64,000 bases of DNA from Gracilibacillus dipsosauri (GCF_003176895.1 NZ_QGTD01000008.1:372001-436000), one strand, 5' to 3'. Shown: positions 34,358-43,403, counted from the stretch's first letter. Numbers and translations are program-made. Notes: generated by a model from the sequence alone, not told the origin.

Positions 34358-35348
34358 CTTAAAAAATAGTAGCTTATTGAATGAGGAAACATTGTTAGAA
34401 ATGTATAGAGAAATGCTCTTAGCTAGAAGAATAGATGAAAGAATGTGGTTGTTAAATCGTTCTGGCAGTATACCGTTTGTTGTCTCAGGCCAAGGACAGG
34501 AAGCACTACAAATAGCTGCAGCGGCGGCGCTGGATAATCAAGTCGATTATGTCCTGCCCTATTACCGAGATCTAGGTGTTGTGATCCATTTTGGCATGTC
34601 AACAAGAGAAATATTCTTACAAGCTTTTGGAAAAGCCGAGGATCCAAACTCTGGCGGGAGACAGATGCCTAGTCACTTCGGTCAACGAAAAAACCGAATT
34701 GTCACAGGCTCTTCTCCTGTAACTACACAAGTTCCACATGCTGTAGGCTTTGCTTTAGCTGCCAAAATGGAAAATAAACCACTCGTTAGTTTTGTTACAC
34801 TTGGGGAAGGTTCATCAAATCAAGGAGATTTTCATGAAGGGTTAAATTTTGCTGGTGTTCATAAACTACCTGTCATTTTTATGGTAGAAAATAATAAATA
34901 CGCCATTTCTGTACCATTAAACAAACAAGTAGCATGTGAAAAAATTTCCGATCGTGCAATAGGTTATGGTATGTATGGGATAACTGTAGACGGCAATGAC
35001 CCAATTACGGTGTATCAAGCAGTAAAAGAAGCAAGGGAGCGTGCTTTAAAAGGGGAAGGACCGACCTTAATTGAAGCAACTTCCTATCGTTTAACCCCAC
35101 ATTCAAGTGATGATGATGATATGACGTATCGAACGAAAGATGAAGTGACAACCGCTCGAGAGACTGATGGTATTTGGTTATTTAAACAGGCACTGCAAGA
35201 AGAGAATATTTTGACAGAGGATTTGGAACAGGAAATGGAAGAAAAAATAAAACAAGAAATAAACGAAGCAACCAGTTATGCCGAAAATGCTCCATATGCG
35301 GATATTCGTACATTGACAGATCATGTATATGGGGAGGAGGGAAAATAA
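34350..35348 (+). CDS. bkdAA: Branched-chain 2-oxoacid dehydrogenase E1 alpha
   Basis: 332 aa. Thiamine-diphosphate motif GEGSSNQGDFHEGLNFA through ENNKYAIS, phosphorylation-loop-like TYRLTPHSSDDDD, and active-site residues near RQMPSHFG. It decarboxylates branched 2-oxoacids from Val, Ile and Leu and is the alpha half of an alpha2-beta2 E1. The products prime branched fatty acids. The stop overlaps the bkdAB start by one base. Confidence 0.96.
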   Translation: MVNLKNSSLLNEETLLEMYREMLLARRIDERMWLLNRSGSIPFVVSGQGQEALQIAAAAALDNQVDYVLPYYRDLGVVIHFGMSTREIFLQAFGKAEDPNSGGRQMPSHFGQRKNRIVTGSSPVTTQVPHAVGFALAAKMENKPLVSFVTLGEGSSNQGDFHEGLNFAGVHKLPVIFMVENNKYAISVPLNKQVACEKISDRAIGYGMYGITVDGNDPITVYQAVKEARERALKGEGPTLIEATSYRLTPHSSDDDDMTYRTKDEVTTARETDGIWLFKQALQEENILTEDLEQEMEEKIKQEINEATSYAENAPYADIRTLTDHVYGEEGK

Positions 35349-36331
35349 TGGCAGTATTATCCTATATTCAAGCAGTTACAGCTGCACTAAAAGAAGAAAT
35401 GGAAAGAGATGAAAAGGTATTTATTCTTGGAGAAGATGTTGGTCCAAGAGGGGGAGTTTTTCGTGCAACAGACGGGCTATACGATCAGTTTGGTGAACAA
35501 AGAGTATTGGATACACCTTTAGCTGAATCTGCAATTGCTGGAGTTGGAATTGGTGCAGCGATGTATGGGATGCGCCCAGTCGCAGAAATGCAATTTGCTG
35601 ATTTTATTTTGCCAGCTGTTAATCAAATCATCTCAGAAGCGGCAAAAATTAGGTATCGTTCGAATAATGATTGGCATTGTCCTATTACGATCCGTGCACC
35701 ATATGGTGGTGGTGTTCATGGAGGACTATATCACTCTCAATCAATCGAGGCGATTTTTGCTAATCAGCCAGGTTTAAAAATTGTTATGCCATCAAGTCCT
35801 TATGATGTTAAAGGTTTGTTAAAGGCTTCTATTCAAGATGATGATCCTGTATTATTTTTAGAACATAAACGTGCTTACCGATTGTTAAAGGAAGAAGTAC
35901 CAGAAACAGATTATACGGTACCTCTTGGAAAAGCAGAGGTGAAAAAAGAAGGCTCGGATGTAACGGTGATCACATATGGCCTTTGTGTTCATTTTGCGAA
36001 ACAAGCGGCAGAGAAGCTAGAACAGGAAGGTATCAGTACAGAAATATTGGATTTAAGAACCGTTTACCCTCTTGATCAGGAAGCAATTATTAAGGCTGCT
36101 ACCAAAACTGGTAAAGTTCTTTTAGTCACAGAAGATAATAAAGAAGGCAGTATTATAGGAGAGGTTGCTGCCATTATCAGTGAAAATTGCTTATTTGATT
36201 TAGATGCACCGATTAAACGACTTGCGGCACCGGAAGTACCTGCAATGCCATTTGCATCACCATTAGAAAAAGAATTTATGATCAACCCTGATAAAATAGA
36301 ACAGGCAATTAAAGAATTAGCGGAATTTTAA
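35348..36331 (+). CDS. bkdAB: Branched-chain 2-oxoacid dehydrogenase E1 beta
   Basis: 327 aa transketolase-like beta subunit. Signatures FILGEDVGPRGGVFRAT, DTPLAESAIAGVGIGAAMYGMRPVAEMQFADF, RAPYGGGVHGGLYHSQS and the C-terminal swivel domain (DLRTVYPLDQEAI). It completes the E1 active site with BkdAA. Strong RBS GGAGGAGG. Confidence 0.96.
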   Translation: MAVLSYIQAVTAALKEEMERDEKVFILGEDVGPRGGVFRATDGLYDQFGEQRVLDTPLAESAIAGVGIGAAMYGMRPVAEMQFADFILPAVNQIISEAAKIRYRSNNDWHCPITIRAPYGGGVHGGLYHSQSIEAIFANQPGLKIVMPSSPYDVKGLLKASIQDDDPVLFLEHKRAYRLLKEEVPETDYTVPLGKAEVKKEGSDVTVITYGLCVHFAKQAAEKLEQEGISTEILDLRTVYPLDQEAIIKAATKTGKVLLVTEDNKEGSIIGEVAAIISENCLFDLDAPIKRLAAPEVPAMPFASPLEKEFMINPDKIEQAIKELAEF

Positions 36332-36350
36332 TTAGATCGGAGTGAGACGC

Positions 36351-37613
36351 TTGACTGTGGAAAGAATTAATATGCCCCAACTTGGTGAGAGTGTTACAGA
36401 GGGAACAGTGAGTACATGGTTAGTCAAGGTAGGGGACTATGTTGAAAAATATGATGCAATTGCTGAAGTCATGACAGACAAAGTAAATGCAGAGGTACCT
36501 TCTTCCTATTCTGGAGTGATTAAAGAAATCATCGCACAAGAAGGAGAAACAATAGAGGTCGGCCAATTAATGTGTTATATCGAAATGGAAGCAGAACAAG
36601 CAGTTGCTGCACAGGAGAGTGAACAACCGCAGCAAGTCGTTGAACCAGGGCACGTTTCGACTGAGAAAACGATGAAAAACCGTTATTCACCTGCAGTAAT
36701 GCGTATGGCACAGGAAAACAACCTAGATTTAAAAACGATTAATGGTACAGGAAAAGGTGGAAGAATTACGCGAAAAGATGTAGAAAAAGTCATCGAAAGT
36801 AAGCACTCTCCCCAAAAAGATAACCAGGAGCCTATTCCTACTAAAAAGGAAGAAGAAGAATTTGAGGAATTTACACCACCAATCATCCGTCGTAAACCAG
36901 TCAAAGCAAGACAAGGTGATAGGGAAATTCCTGTTACTGGCTTAAGAAGAACCATTGCTCAAAATATGGTGCGCTCCAAGACAGAAATACCTCATGCATG
37001 GATGATGATCGAGGTAGATGTGACGAACTTAGTTGCCTATCGAAATGCAGAAAAGGATTCCTTCAAGGAAAATGAAGGATATAACCTTTCTTACTTTGCT
37101 TTTTTCTTGAATGCCGTAGCAAAAGCTTTGAAAAAATTCCCTGAGCTTAACAGTTGCTGGGCTGGAGATCGAATTATCCAAAGAAATGAGATTAATCTAT
37201 CCATTGCGGTAGCTCATGAGCATGAATTATATGTACCAGTAATTAAAAATGTGGATGAGAAAAGTATTAAAGGAATAGCAAAGGAAATTCACCAATTATC
37301 AAGAAAAGCAAGAACAGGCACCCTTGCAAAAGAAGATATGGAGGATGGCACGTTTACGGTTAATAATACAGGATCCTTTGGTTCCGTTGAATCGATGGGC
37401 GTTATCAATTATCCTCAAGCTGCTATATTACAAGTAGAGTCGATTGTAAAACGACCGGTTATTATAGATGACATGTTTGCCGCAAGAGATATGGTTAATC
37501 TTTGTTTATCTTTGGATCACCGTGTATTAGATGGTGTCATTTGTGGTGCTTTCATGTCACATGTGAAATCCATATTAGAAAATATATCTAGCGACACTAC
37601 ACCTATTTACTAA
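36351..37613 (+). CDS. bkdB: Branched-chain 2-oxoacid dehydrogenase E2 (dihydrolipoyl acyltransferase)
   Basis: 420 aa. One lipoyl domain (about 5-80, lipoyl-Lys in VMTDKVNAEVPS), a flexible linker, the E1/E3-binding domain (about 108-143, YSPAVMRMAQENNLDLKTINGTGKGGRITRKDV) and the catalytic domain with SLDHRVLDG near the C-terminus. The TTG start at 36351, 8 nt behind GGAG, gives the family N-terminus; the in-frame GTG at 36342 overlaps the RBS. Last gene of the operon, followed by a strong terminator. Confidence 0.95.
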   Translation: MTVERINMPQLGESVTEGTVSTWLVKVGDYVEKYDAIAEVMTDKVNAEVPSSYSGVIKEIIAQEGETIEVGQLMCYIEMEAEQAVAAQESEQPQQVVEPGHVSTEKTMKNRYSPAVMRMAQENNLDLKTINGTGKGGRITRKDVEKVIESKHSPQKDNQEPIPTKKEEEEFEEFTPPIIRRKPVKARQGDREIPVTGLRRTIAQNMVRSKTEIPHAWMMIEVDVTNLVAYRNAEKDSFKENEGYNLSYFAFFLNAVAKALKKFPELNSCWAGDRIIQRNEINLSIAVAHEHELYVPVIKNVDEKSIKGIAKEIHQLSRKARTGTLAKEDMEDGTFTVNNTGSFGSVESMGVINYPQAAILQVESIVKRPVIIDDMFAARDMVNLCLSLDHRVLDGVICGAFMSHVKSILENISSDTTPIY

Positions 37614-37672
37614 AAATAGGTTATTCTCTCAAAAAGTTGTTTCTTTTTATAACAAAATTTCGTATACTATGT

Positions 37673-37715
37673 AAGAAGGAAACCCTAGCACAGTGACAGG
37701 GTTTCCTTCTTTTTA
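37673..37715 (+). terminator. Strong terminator of the bkd operon
   Basis: AAGAAGGAAACCCT (37673-37686) and AGGGTTTCCTTCTT (37698-37711) form a 14-bp perfect stem followed by T residues. Confidence 0.93.
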
Positions 37716-37718
37716 GAA

Positions 37719-37815
37719 GCTAGCAAATGAGACGCAGCTTAGTCTGTAAGTGTTGCTAAGTACAAGGTCTTGGATGACATACACCTTGACTCTCATCTCT
37801 AAGGCGTTAGCTAGC
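37719..37815 (+). promoter_or_regulatory. Cloverleaf-like nested inverted repeats, possible structured leader
   Basis: Four compatible pairings: GCTAGC with GCTAGC (37719-37724/37810-37815), ATGAGA with TCTCAT (37727-37732/37791-37796), CTTAG with CTAAG (37738-37742/37756-37760) and CAAGGT with ACCTTG (37763-37768/37783-37788). An alternative ACGC/GCGT pairing (37732-37735/37804-37807) competes with the second. The segment ends 25 bp before a membrane-protein start. I do not recognise a known riboswitch class. Strand is assigned only from the downstream gene. Confidence 0.35.
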
Positions 37816-37839
37816 AAGCTATTATGTATCGAGATTTGG

Positions 37840-38451
37840 ATGGATATTATGCAAAAACTGTTGAAAATCTTATATGATTCGCTTATGATTTTATTGATTA
37901 TTGTAACCATATTAACCCTATGGTCCGACAATGAAATAAATTCTGAGATACACTTTATTGTCTGGTTAGTGTTTGCAATTGATTTTATTGTAAGATTTGC
38001 ATTGGCGAAAGAAAAGTGGCAATTTATTAAGAAAAACCCTTTTTTGATAATAGCAGTTATTCCGTTGGATCAATTTTTTCAGTTAGCTAGAATAGTGAGG
38101 ATTTTCTATCTTTTTCGAATTAAGACAATCACGAAATATTATATTAAACCTTATTTAGAGAAATTAGAGCGAACTCATAAACTAATCATAATATGTATAA
38201 TTCCTTTTGGGTTATGGATAGAAGCACTAATTATCTGGAGAATGGATAACAAACTGGATTCATGGAATAATGCGATAATAGAAGTTTTTAGTCATCTTTT
38301 TTTATTTGCTAAAAGTATAGAAATGATAAAACATTTTCCTACTATTATTCTGTTAAGCATCACTTCGATATTAGGGGTACTACTCCAAGGTTTAGCATTG
38401 CAATGGTTTTTTACAAAAATAGAGGATGTTTATCGCCGAAGTGTGAATTAG
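37840..38451 (+). CDS. Ion-channel-like membrane protein lacking a pore filter
   Basis: 203 aa from ATG 37840 (ATG 37849 also possible). Five or six hydrophobic segments. The block VFAIDFIVRFALAKEKWQFIKKNPFLIIAVIPLDQFFQLARIVR resembles the S2-S4 part of bacterial voltage-gated or 2-TM potassium channels. Where a TVGYGD filter would be expected, the sequence reads AIIEVFSHLFLFAKSIEMIKHFPT, with no filter. It may be a voltage-sensor-like or auxiliary protein; conduction is doubtful. It stands 19 nt before the TRIC gene. Confidence 0.6.
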   Translation: MDIMQKLLKILYDSLMILLIIVTILTLWSDNEINSEIHFIVWLVFAIDFIVRFALAKEKWQFIKKNPFLIIAVIPLDQFFQLARIVRIFYLFRIKTITKYYIKPYLEKLERTHKLIIICIIPFGLWIEALIIWRMDNKLDSWNNAIIEVFSHLFLFAKSIEMIKHFPTIILLSITSILGVLLQGLALQWFFTKIEDVYRRSVN

Positions 38452-38470
38452 TTTCGAAGGAGGACATGGG

Positions 38471-39106
38471 ATGTTTTTAATTGAAACATTTGTTTATATT
38501 GGAACAATGGCGTTTGCTATATCGGGTTCTATTTTAGCCATACGTAAAAATTTAGATATATTTGGAGTTTTGTTATTAGGACTAACTACTTCTTTGGCTG
38601 GTGGAGTTATACGTGATTTAATGATCGGAAATATACCGCCAACAAACTTGATCTACCCGCAATATTTTCTAGTCAGTTTGTTGGCGAGTTTAGTGACCAT
38701 TTTATTTTATGAAAAGATTCGACAGTTTAAAAATAGTATTGCCTTTTTTGATGCGATTGGACTTGGTGTATTTACTGCTGTTGGTGCAAACGCAGCAATT
38801 AGTTTAGATTATTCACAACCCTTTCTTATTGTAGCAATGGGGCTGGTGACAGGGATTGGCGGTGGTGTTTTACGAGATGTATTCGTTAAAGAGATTCCGT
38901 TAGTATTTAGGAAGGAAATTTACGGAATAGCCTCCATAGCAGGGTCCCTTGTATTAATTCTAACAAATGATTTCCTTCCATTGATGATCAGCCTATATCT
39001 TTGTTTTATTATGACGTTTGCTATACGTATGCTTGCACTTAAATGGAAGTGGAATGTTCCAGTTGTCACCAAAAGAACTAAAATAAAAAATACGATCAAG
39101 TCTTAA
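38471..39106 (+). CDS. TRIC-family cation channel (UPF0126)
   Basis: 211 aa with seven hydrophobic segments and an internal duplication. The two glycine-rich pore motifs are LAGGVIRDLMIGNIPP and IGGGVLRDVFVKEIPL. This is the prokaryotic TRIC (trimeric intracellular cation channel) family, K+/Na+-permeable homotrimers. RBS AAGGAGGA. The stop TAA shares a TTAA with the stop of the convergent terC gene. Physiological role here is unknown; with the preceding gene it may form a small cation-transport operon. Confidence 0.9.
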   Translation: MFLIETFVYIGTMAFAISGSILAIRKNLDIFGVLLLGLTTSLAGGVIRDLMIGNIPPTNLIYPQYFLVSLLASLVTILFYEKIRQFKNSIAFFDAIGLGVFTAVGANAAISLDYSQPFLIVAMGLVTGIGGGVLRDVFVKEIPLVFRKEIYGIASIAGSLVLILTNDFLPLMISLYLCFIMTFAIRMLALKWKWNVPVVTKRTKIKNTIKS

Positions 39107-39780
39107 GTAGCTTCTCGATTCGTGATATAGCCTGTCAGAATTACAGCCAATGTTAAAATACAGGAGAATAATAAAGGAATAACGGCATGATGAATTTGAA
39201 ATAGCTGGATGATAAATTCTTCATGAACAATCATGTCGGCACCGGTGTAGACTAAAATTGCTGATCCAACATACATTAAAGACGGGAATTTTTTTAATAA
39301 TATCACAATAAATTTAGCACCAAAAACCATAAGTGGGATGCTAATAATCACTCCGATAGCTAATAACGGAATATTTCCTGCTGATGCTCCAGCGATAGCT
39401 ACTACATTGTCTAAGCTCATTACTAAATCAGCTGAAATGATTGTGAGGATGGCACGATATAAGGAATGATGGGAAGAGATGTCTGGATTCTCTTCTTTTT
39501 TTATTAAAATTTTGTAACCAATCCAAATGAGTAGGAGACCACCAATTAGATAGATAAATGGAAATCTCAACAAGTAAATAATTCCACTGGCAAAAAGTAT
39601 TCGAAGCACAATTGCTCCTGCAACACCTATGAAAATGGCTCTATTTTGATATCTTTTCTCAAGATTTTTAGTTGCCATCGCGATAATTAGTGCATTATCA
39701 CCAGATAGGACAATATCAATGGAGATTACTTGTAGCAAGCGAACCCAATCAATGTCCCATTGTAATAAATAAAATAACAA
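39103..39780 (-). CDS. TerC-family membrane protein (YjbE-like)
   Basis: 225 aa, seven or so TM helices. Twin acidic motifs SIDIVLSGDNALIIAMA and SADLVMSLDNVVAIAGA mark the TerC family, several members of which export Mn(II) in Bacillus. The start is a TTG at 39780, placed 3-4 nt behind a run of seven G; no in-frame ATG fits the N-terminus better. No yybP-ykoY (Mn) riboswitch signature is seen upstream. Metal specificity is inferred from the family only. Confidence 0.87.
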   Translation of the reverse strand: MLFYLLQWDIDWVRLLQVISIDIVLSGDNALIIAMATKNLEKRYQNRAIFIGVAGAIVLRILFASGIIYLLRFPFIYLIGGLLLIWIGYKILIKKEENPDISSHHSLYRAILTIISADLVMSLDNVVAIAGASAGNIPLLAIGVIISIPLMVFGAKFIVILLKKFPSLMYVGSAILVYTGADMIVHEEFIIQLFQIHHAVIPLLFSCILTLAVILTGYITNREAT

Positions 39781-39977
39781 TATAACCCCCCCTTGTAATG
39801 ACTTACTATATTCTATGCTTATCCAATTTTCCTTTATGACAAAATGGTCCGTTTTTTTTGTACGAGCTACTTAAAATGTTTTTGTCGAATTAAGGTGAAT
39901 TATGTAAAAGTATGTGTTCAAATCGAATTCTTTTATGTATAATGAAAATGGAAGACATCAATATAGGGAGTACAAAA

Positions 39978-40973
39978 ATGGATGCTAAAAAACAAATAAA
40001 ATTAATTTTTACTGTTATACTATCAATTATTTCCATTTTCTTTATCATCTTATGTGTCAAGACAACACAAATTATAAGTGATATGAATGCTTCTGAAAAA
40101 AAGACGACAAATGTACTCATACTAACGACAGATGAAATGACTGACCAGAGCTGGGGAAGTCTTGCTTATAAAGGGAAATTATTAATAGAAAAACAATTTG
40201 ATGTTCAAGTTTCCATGGAAGATGAAGTAGATATTGACTCGGATTTAAAAAATTTGATAAAGGCAAACAATAATGAAAAAGAATTGGATTTAGTAATTGG
40301 CCATGGAAGAGAGTTTTCAGAGGCTTTTTATACGATATCTAATCAATTTAAAGATATTCAATTTGTTACGATTCATGGTGATTATCTAAATTCCAATTTA
40401 ACGGTTTATACATTTGATCATCAGGAGATGGAGTATGTTGCAGGTGTTGCTGCAGCATTACAAACAAAGACAAATAAAATAGGTGTGATTGACGCAGTTA
40501 ATAATGAGCATTTGGATTGGGGGTTTTCCTCTGGGATAGAAGCCATTAATCCGAAGATTGAATTATTATATGAAGTTGTTTATAGTAGAGAGGACAAAGA
40601 AAGAGCCCTTTCGATAGCTGAAAAGATGATAGATGACGGTGTCGATATTATTTATACAAAAGGAAATGGTTATAACCAAGCCGTTATTAATTATGCCAAA
40701 ACGAAAGGTATATATATGATTGGATACTTAGAAGATCAATCTTATATGGCAGAGAACCATATGTTAACAAGTGTGTTAAACAATGTTCCGCAAATGTATG
40801 TCGCTATTTTGAAAGATTTTCAAAAAGACCTTAAGACTCCGGAAAAGAAAGTTTATTTAGATTCATATGACGGAGTTTACGGACTAGCGCCATTAGGGAA
40901 AATGTACACAGAAGATGAAATAGAAATTATTGAACAAGAAAAAAAGGAAATTTTATCACAAAACAAAAAATGA
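39978..40973 (+). CDS. BMP-family binding protein, Med-like, membrane anchored
   Basis: 331 aa from ATG 39978 (7 nt after AGGGAG). One N-terminal TM helix (about 9-30) without a lipobox, then a BMP/Med-type periplasmic-binding fold: NVLILTTDEMTDQSWGSLAYKG, DLVIGHGREFSEAF, VAGVAAALQTKTNKIGVIDA and GVDIIYTKGNGYNQAVI. B. subtilis Med, of the same family, promotes ComK expression. No ABC transporter genes are adjacent. Instead a sensor kinase follows after 30 nt, so it may present a ligand to that kinase. Confidence 0.85.
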   Translation: MDAKKQIKLIFTVILSIISIFFIILCVKTTQIISDMNASEKKTTNVLILTTDEMTDQSWGSLAYKGKLLIEKQFDVQVSMEDEVDIDSDLKNLIKANNNEKELDLVIGHGREFSEAFYTISNQFKDIQFVTIHGDYLNSNLTVYTFDHQEMEYVAGVAAALQTKTNKIGVIDAVNNEHLDWGFSSGIEAINPKIELLYEVVYSREDKERALSIAEKMIDDGVDIIYTKGNGYNQAVINYAKTKGIYMIGYLEDQSYMAENHMLTSVLNNVPQMYVAILKDFQKDLKTPEKKVYLDSYDGVYGLAPLGKMYTEDEIEIIEQEKKEILSQNKK

Positions 40974-41003
40974 AAGTGTTAAGAAGTGATTGGAGTAATG
41001 CAA

Positions 41004-42851
41004 ATGCGTGATTTTTTTAAACAATTTTCATTAAAAAATAAGCTTTTAAGCATTCTCCTCTTTATCTTGGTTATTTTTAGTGGTTTTTCTCTTTTCCTGA
41101 TTCAATCCATTGATGAAATAAGTGAAATCACTAATCGGATTAAAAACAAAAACATTCCAGAATTAACTTGGTATAAACAATTAGAGCAAGAAGTGATGAT
41201 AAAAAAATATCTAGTGGAGGCTCATCTTGAGAAAGGAATAGAACCTGACCTAGTTGATAAATATCAAGATCTAGAAACTGAACAACAAGCAAGTGATTTG
41301 TCTGAATTAATGCCTATCCCAAAAGATTTGGAAGCTTACCAAAATCAAGTACAGACATTGGATTTTATCATTGTAAATAAAGTGGGAGGATTGCTAGAAT
41401 ACGAGAATCAAGAAGTAGCCGAAGATGTGATCAGAAATGAATACTTACCGAAGCTAGAAGAAATACATACATCCATTCAGTCTGCAAGTAATGAGGAATT
41501 TAAAATCTTTAATGAGAATGCCAATACTTATCCAGTTATTATTGAAAAGTCTTTGATCGTATTATTAGTTATTACATTAGTAGCATTTATCATTTCCATC
41601 ATTTTATCCTATCGCATTAGCCGAAGTATGACAAAGCCAATTGAATCAATGGTGGAGAAGGTGAATAAAATTGCGAAAGGGAACTATGGTGAAAGACTAA
41701 AGCATTCCAACCAATTAGAGCTGCAAAGTCTGACGGAATCGATTAATCAAATGTCTCTTCAATTACAGCAGTCATTTCAAACCATTATTGGAGATAAAAT
41801 AAAGCATGAACAGGTACTTAATTCGCTACCAATTGGCATTATTACATACGATAATAAAAGTCGAGAATATACGACTAACTCCTTTGTTTATAATACTTTG
41901 AAGATTACGACAGATGAATTGAAGCGATTAGTCATTGAGGAAACAGAGGAATTACATCCATTATTAGAAATGTTTATTTCCGAAAGAAATTATCACAATA
42001 AAAAGATTCTCATAAATTTAAATAAGAACAAATATGTATATTTAGTATCCCAAACAAAGTTAAGAGATCAGGAAGATAACATTACAGGTCGAATTTTTTA
42101 TTTTATCGATGTCACAGAGTCAACACTTCTAGAAAAAAGAATTGTTCAATCTGAGAAATTAGCTCTAGTTGGGGAAATGGCAGCAATGTCAGCACACGAA
42201 ATCAGAAACCCACTAACAGTTATTCATGGATTTTTAACGTTAATGCTAGAATCATCTGAAAAAGATTTGATGGAAAAGTATAATGTGAATTTAATGATGA
42301 AAGAAGTAGAAAGATTGTATTCCTTAGTCGAACAAATGCTTCTTATGTCTAAACAAAAAGAACCCGAAAAACAACTAACGAAAGTGAAGGATGTTTTAGA
42401 TGATTTAATGCCTTTACTTAATAGTACTCTAGAGGCCAAGAATATTCATTGCGAGTTAGATATAGAAAATCATTATATTTTTGCTGATATGAAGCAATTA
42501 AAGCAAGTATTTCTGAATCTATTTAGAAATAGTATTGAAGCAATTGGTTCAAACGGAAAAATTGAAATCAAGTCAATGGTCGCGGCAGACCAGTGTATAC
42601 TATCTTTTAAAGATAGTGGCCATGGAGTTCCTGACCATATAAAGGATAGTCTATTTGAACCTTTCTCAACGTCCAAATCTAATGGAACTGGTTTAGGGTT
42701 AAATTTAGTTCGACGTATAATAGAAAATCATAATGGCAAAATTTGCTTATCCCATTCAGACAAAACAGGAACGGAATTTAAAATTTCCCTTCCCATTGTT
42801 AAGGAAGCAATAACTAATAAAGGGGAGCCTCCTCCTAAACCAAACAATTGA
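41004..42851 (+). CDS. Sporulation-type sensor histidine kinase, orphan
   Basis: 615 aa from ATG 41004 (8 nt after GGAG). TM1 (about 13-33), an extracytoplasmic helical domain (about 35-185), TM2 (about 188-208), HAMP (about 210-262), PAS (about 275-375), HisKA with MSAHEIRNPLTVIHGFL and HATPase with NLFRNSIEAIG (N box) and GTGLGLNLVRRII (G2). The AHEIRNPLT phosphorylation site is characteristic of phosphorelay kinases (KinA-KinE). No response regulator is adjacent, so Spo0F is a plausible partner. Confidence 0.88.
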   Translation: MRDFFKQFSLKNKLLSILLFILVIFSGFSLFLIQSIDEISEITNRIKNKNIPELTWYKQLEQEVMIKKYLVEAHLEKGIEPDLVDKYQDLETEQQASDLSELMPIPKDLEAYQNQVQTLDFIIVNKVGGLLEYENQEVAEDVIRNEYLPKLEEIHTSIQSASNEEFKIFNENANTYPVIIEKSLIVLLVITLVAFIISIILSYRISRSMTKPIESMVEKVNKIAKGNYGERLKHSNQLELQSLTESINQMSLQLQQSFQTIIGDKIKHEQVLNSLPIGIITYDNKSREYTTNSFVYNTLKITTDELKRLVIEETEELHPLLEMFISERNYHNKKILINLNKNKYVYLVSQTKLRDQEDNITGRIFYFIDVTESTLLEKRIVQSEKLALVGEMAAMSAHEIRNPLTVIHGFLTLMLESSEKDLMEKYNVNLMMKEVERLYSLVEQMLLMSKQKEPEKQLTKVKDVLDDLMPLLNSTLEAKNIHCELDIENHYIFADMKQLKQVFLNLFRNSIEAIGSNGKIEIKSMVAADQCILSFKDSGHGVPDHIKDSLFEPFSTSKSNGTGLGLNLVRRIIENHNGKICLSHSDKTGTEFKISLPIVKEAITNKGEPPPKPNN

Positions 42852-42971
42852 AATAACAGACTGCTTTTTGATAAGATATAAGAGAAGCATTCGTCCGACA
42901 ATTGCAGTCATTTCTAATTAGTACTGAGTATCGAAGGGTTACATATAGATAAATAGAGGAGTGGAAGAAAA

Positions 42972-43403
42972 ATGGATTTTAATATTTTTATGGGTGATGT
43001 AGTGGAAGCGGCCAGAAAAGAGATTAAGGAAGCAGGATATACAGAGCTTCAAACCCCAGAATCAGTAGAAGAAACCCTTGAAAAAGAAGGTACCACCTTA
43101 GTGATGGTTAATTCTACCTGTGGTTGTGCAGGGGGTGTAGCAAGACCTGCTGCAGCAAGTGCGATCCATTACGACAAACGACCGAATCAATTAGTTACTG
43201 TTTTTGCTGGTCAAGATCGAGAAGCAACAGAAAAGGCTAGAGAATATTTTAAAGGTTATGCCCCATCTTCGCCATCATTTGCCTTATTGAAGGATGGAGA
43301 AATCTTAAAAATGGTGGAACGCCACGAAATCGAAGGACATAGTCCAGTAGAAGTGGTGAATAAGTTACAGCAATTATTTGATGCTTATTGTGAGGAAGTA
43401 TAA
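42972..43403 (+). CDS. brxB: Bacilliredoxin BrxB
   Basis: 143 aa UPF0403/DUF1094 thioredoxin-fold protein. Redox motif C50-G-C52 in [15 protein letters not shown], and conserved blocks [25 protein letters not shown] and [10 protein letters not shown]. BrxB (YqiW) reduces bacillithiol mixed disulfides on proteins, so the organism probably makes bacillithiol. RBS GAGGAGTGG. Monocistronic, with a terminator behind it. Confidence 0.96.
   Translation: MDFNIFMGDVVEAARKEIKEAGYTELQTPESVEETLEKEGTTLVMVNSTCGCAGGVARPAAASAIHYDKRPNQLVTVFAGQDREATEKAREYFKGYAPSSPSFALLKDGEILKMVERHEIEGHSPVEVVNKLQQLFDAYCEEV

Noticed and set aside
39781-39911. Mn (yybP-ykoY) riboswitch before terC
   Set aside because: No conserved core motif is visible on the minus strand, and the interval is short and AT-rich.
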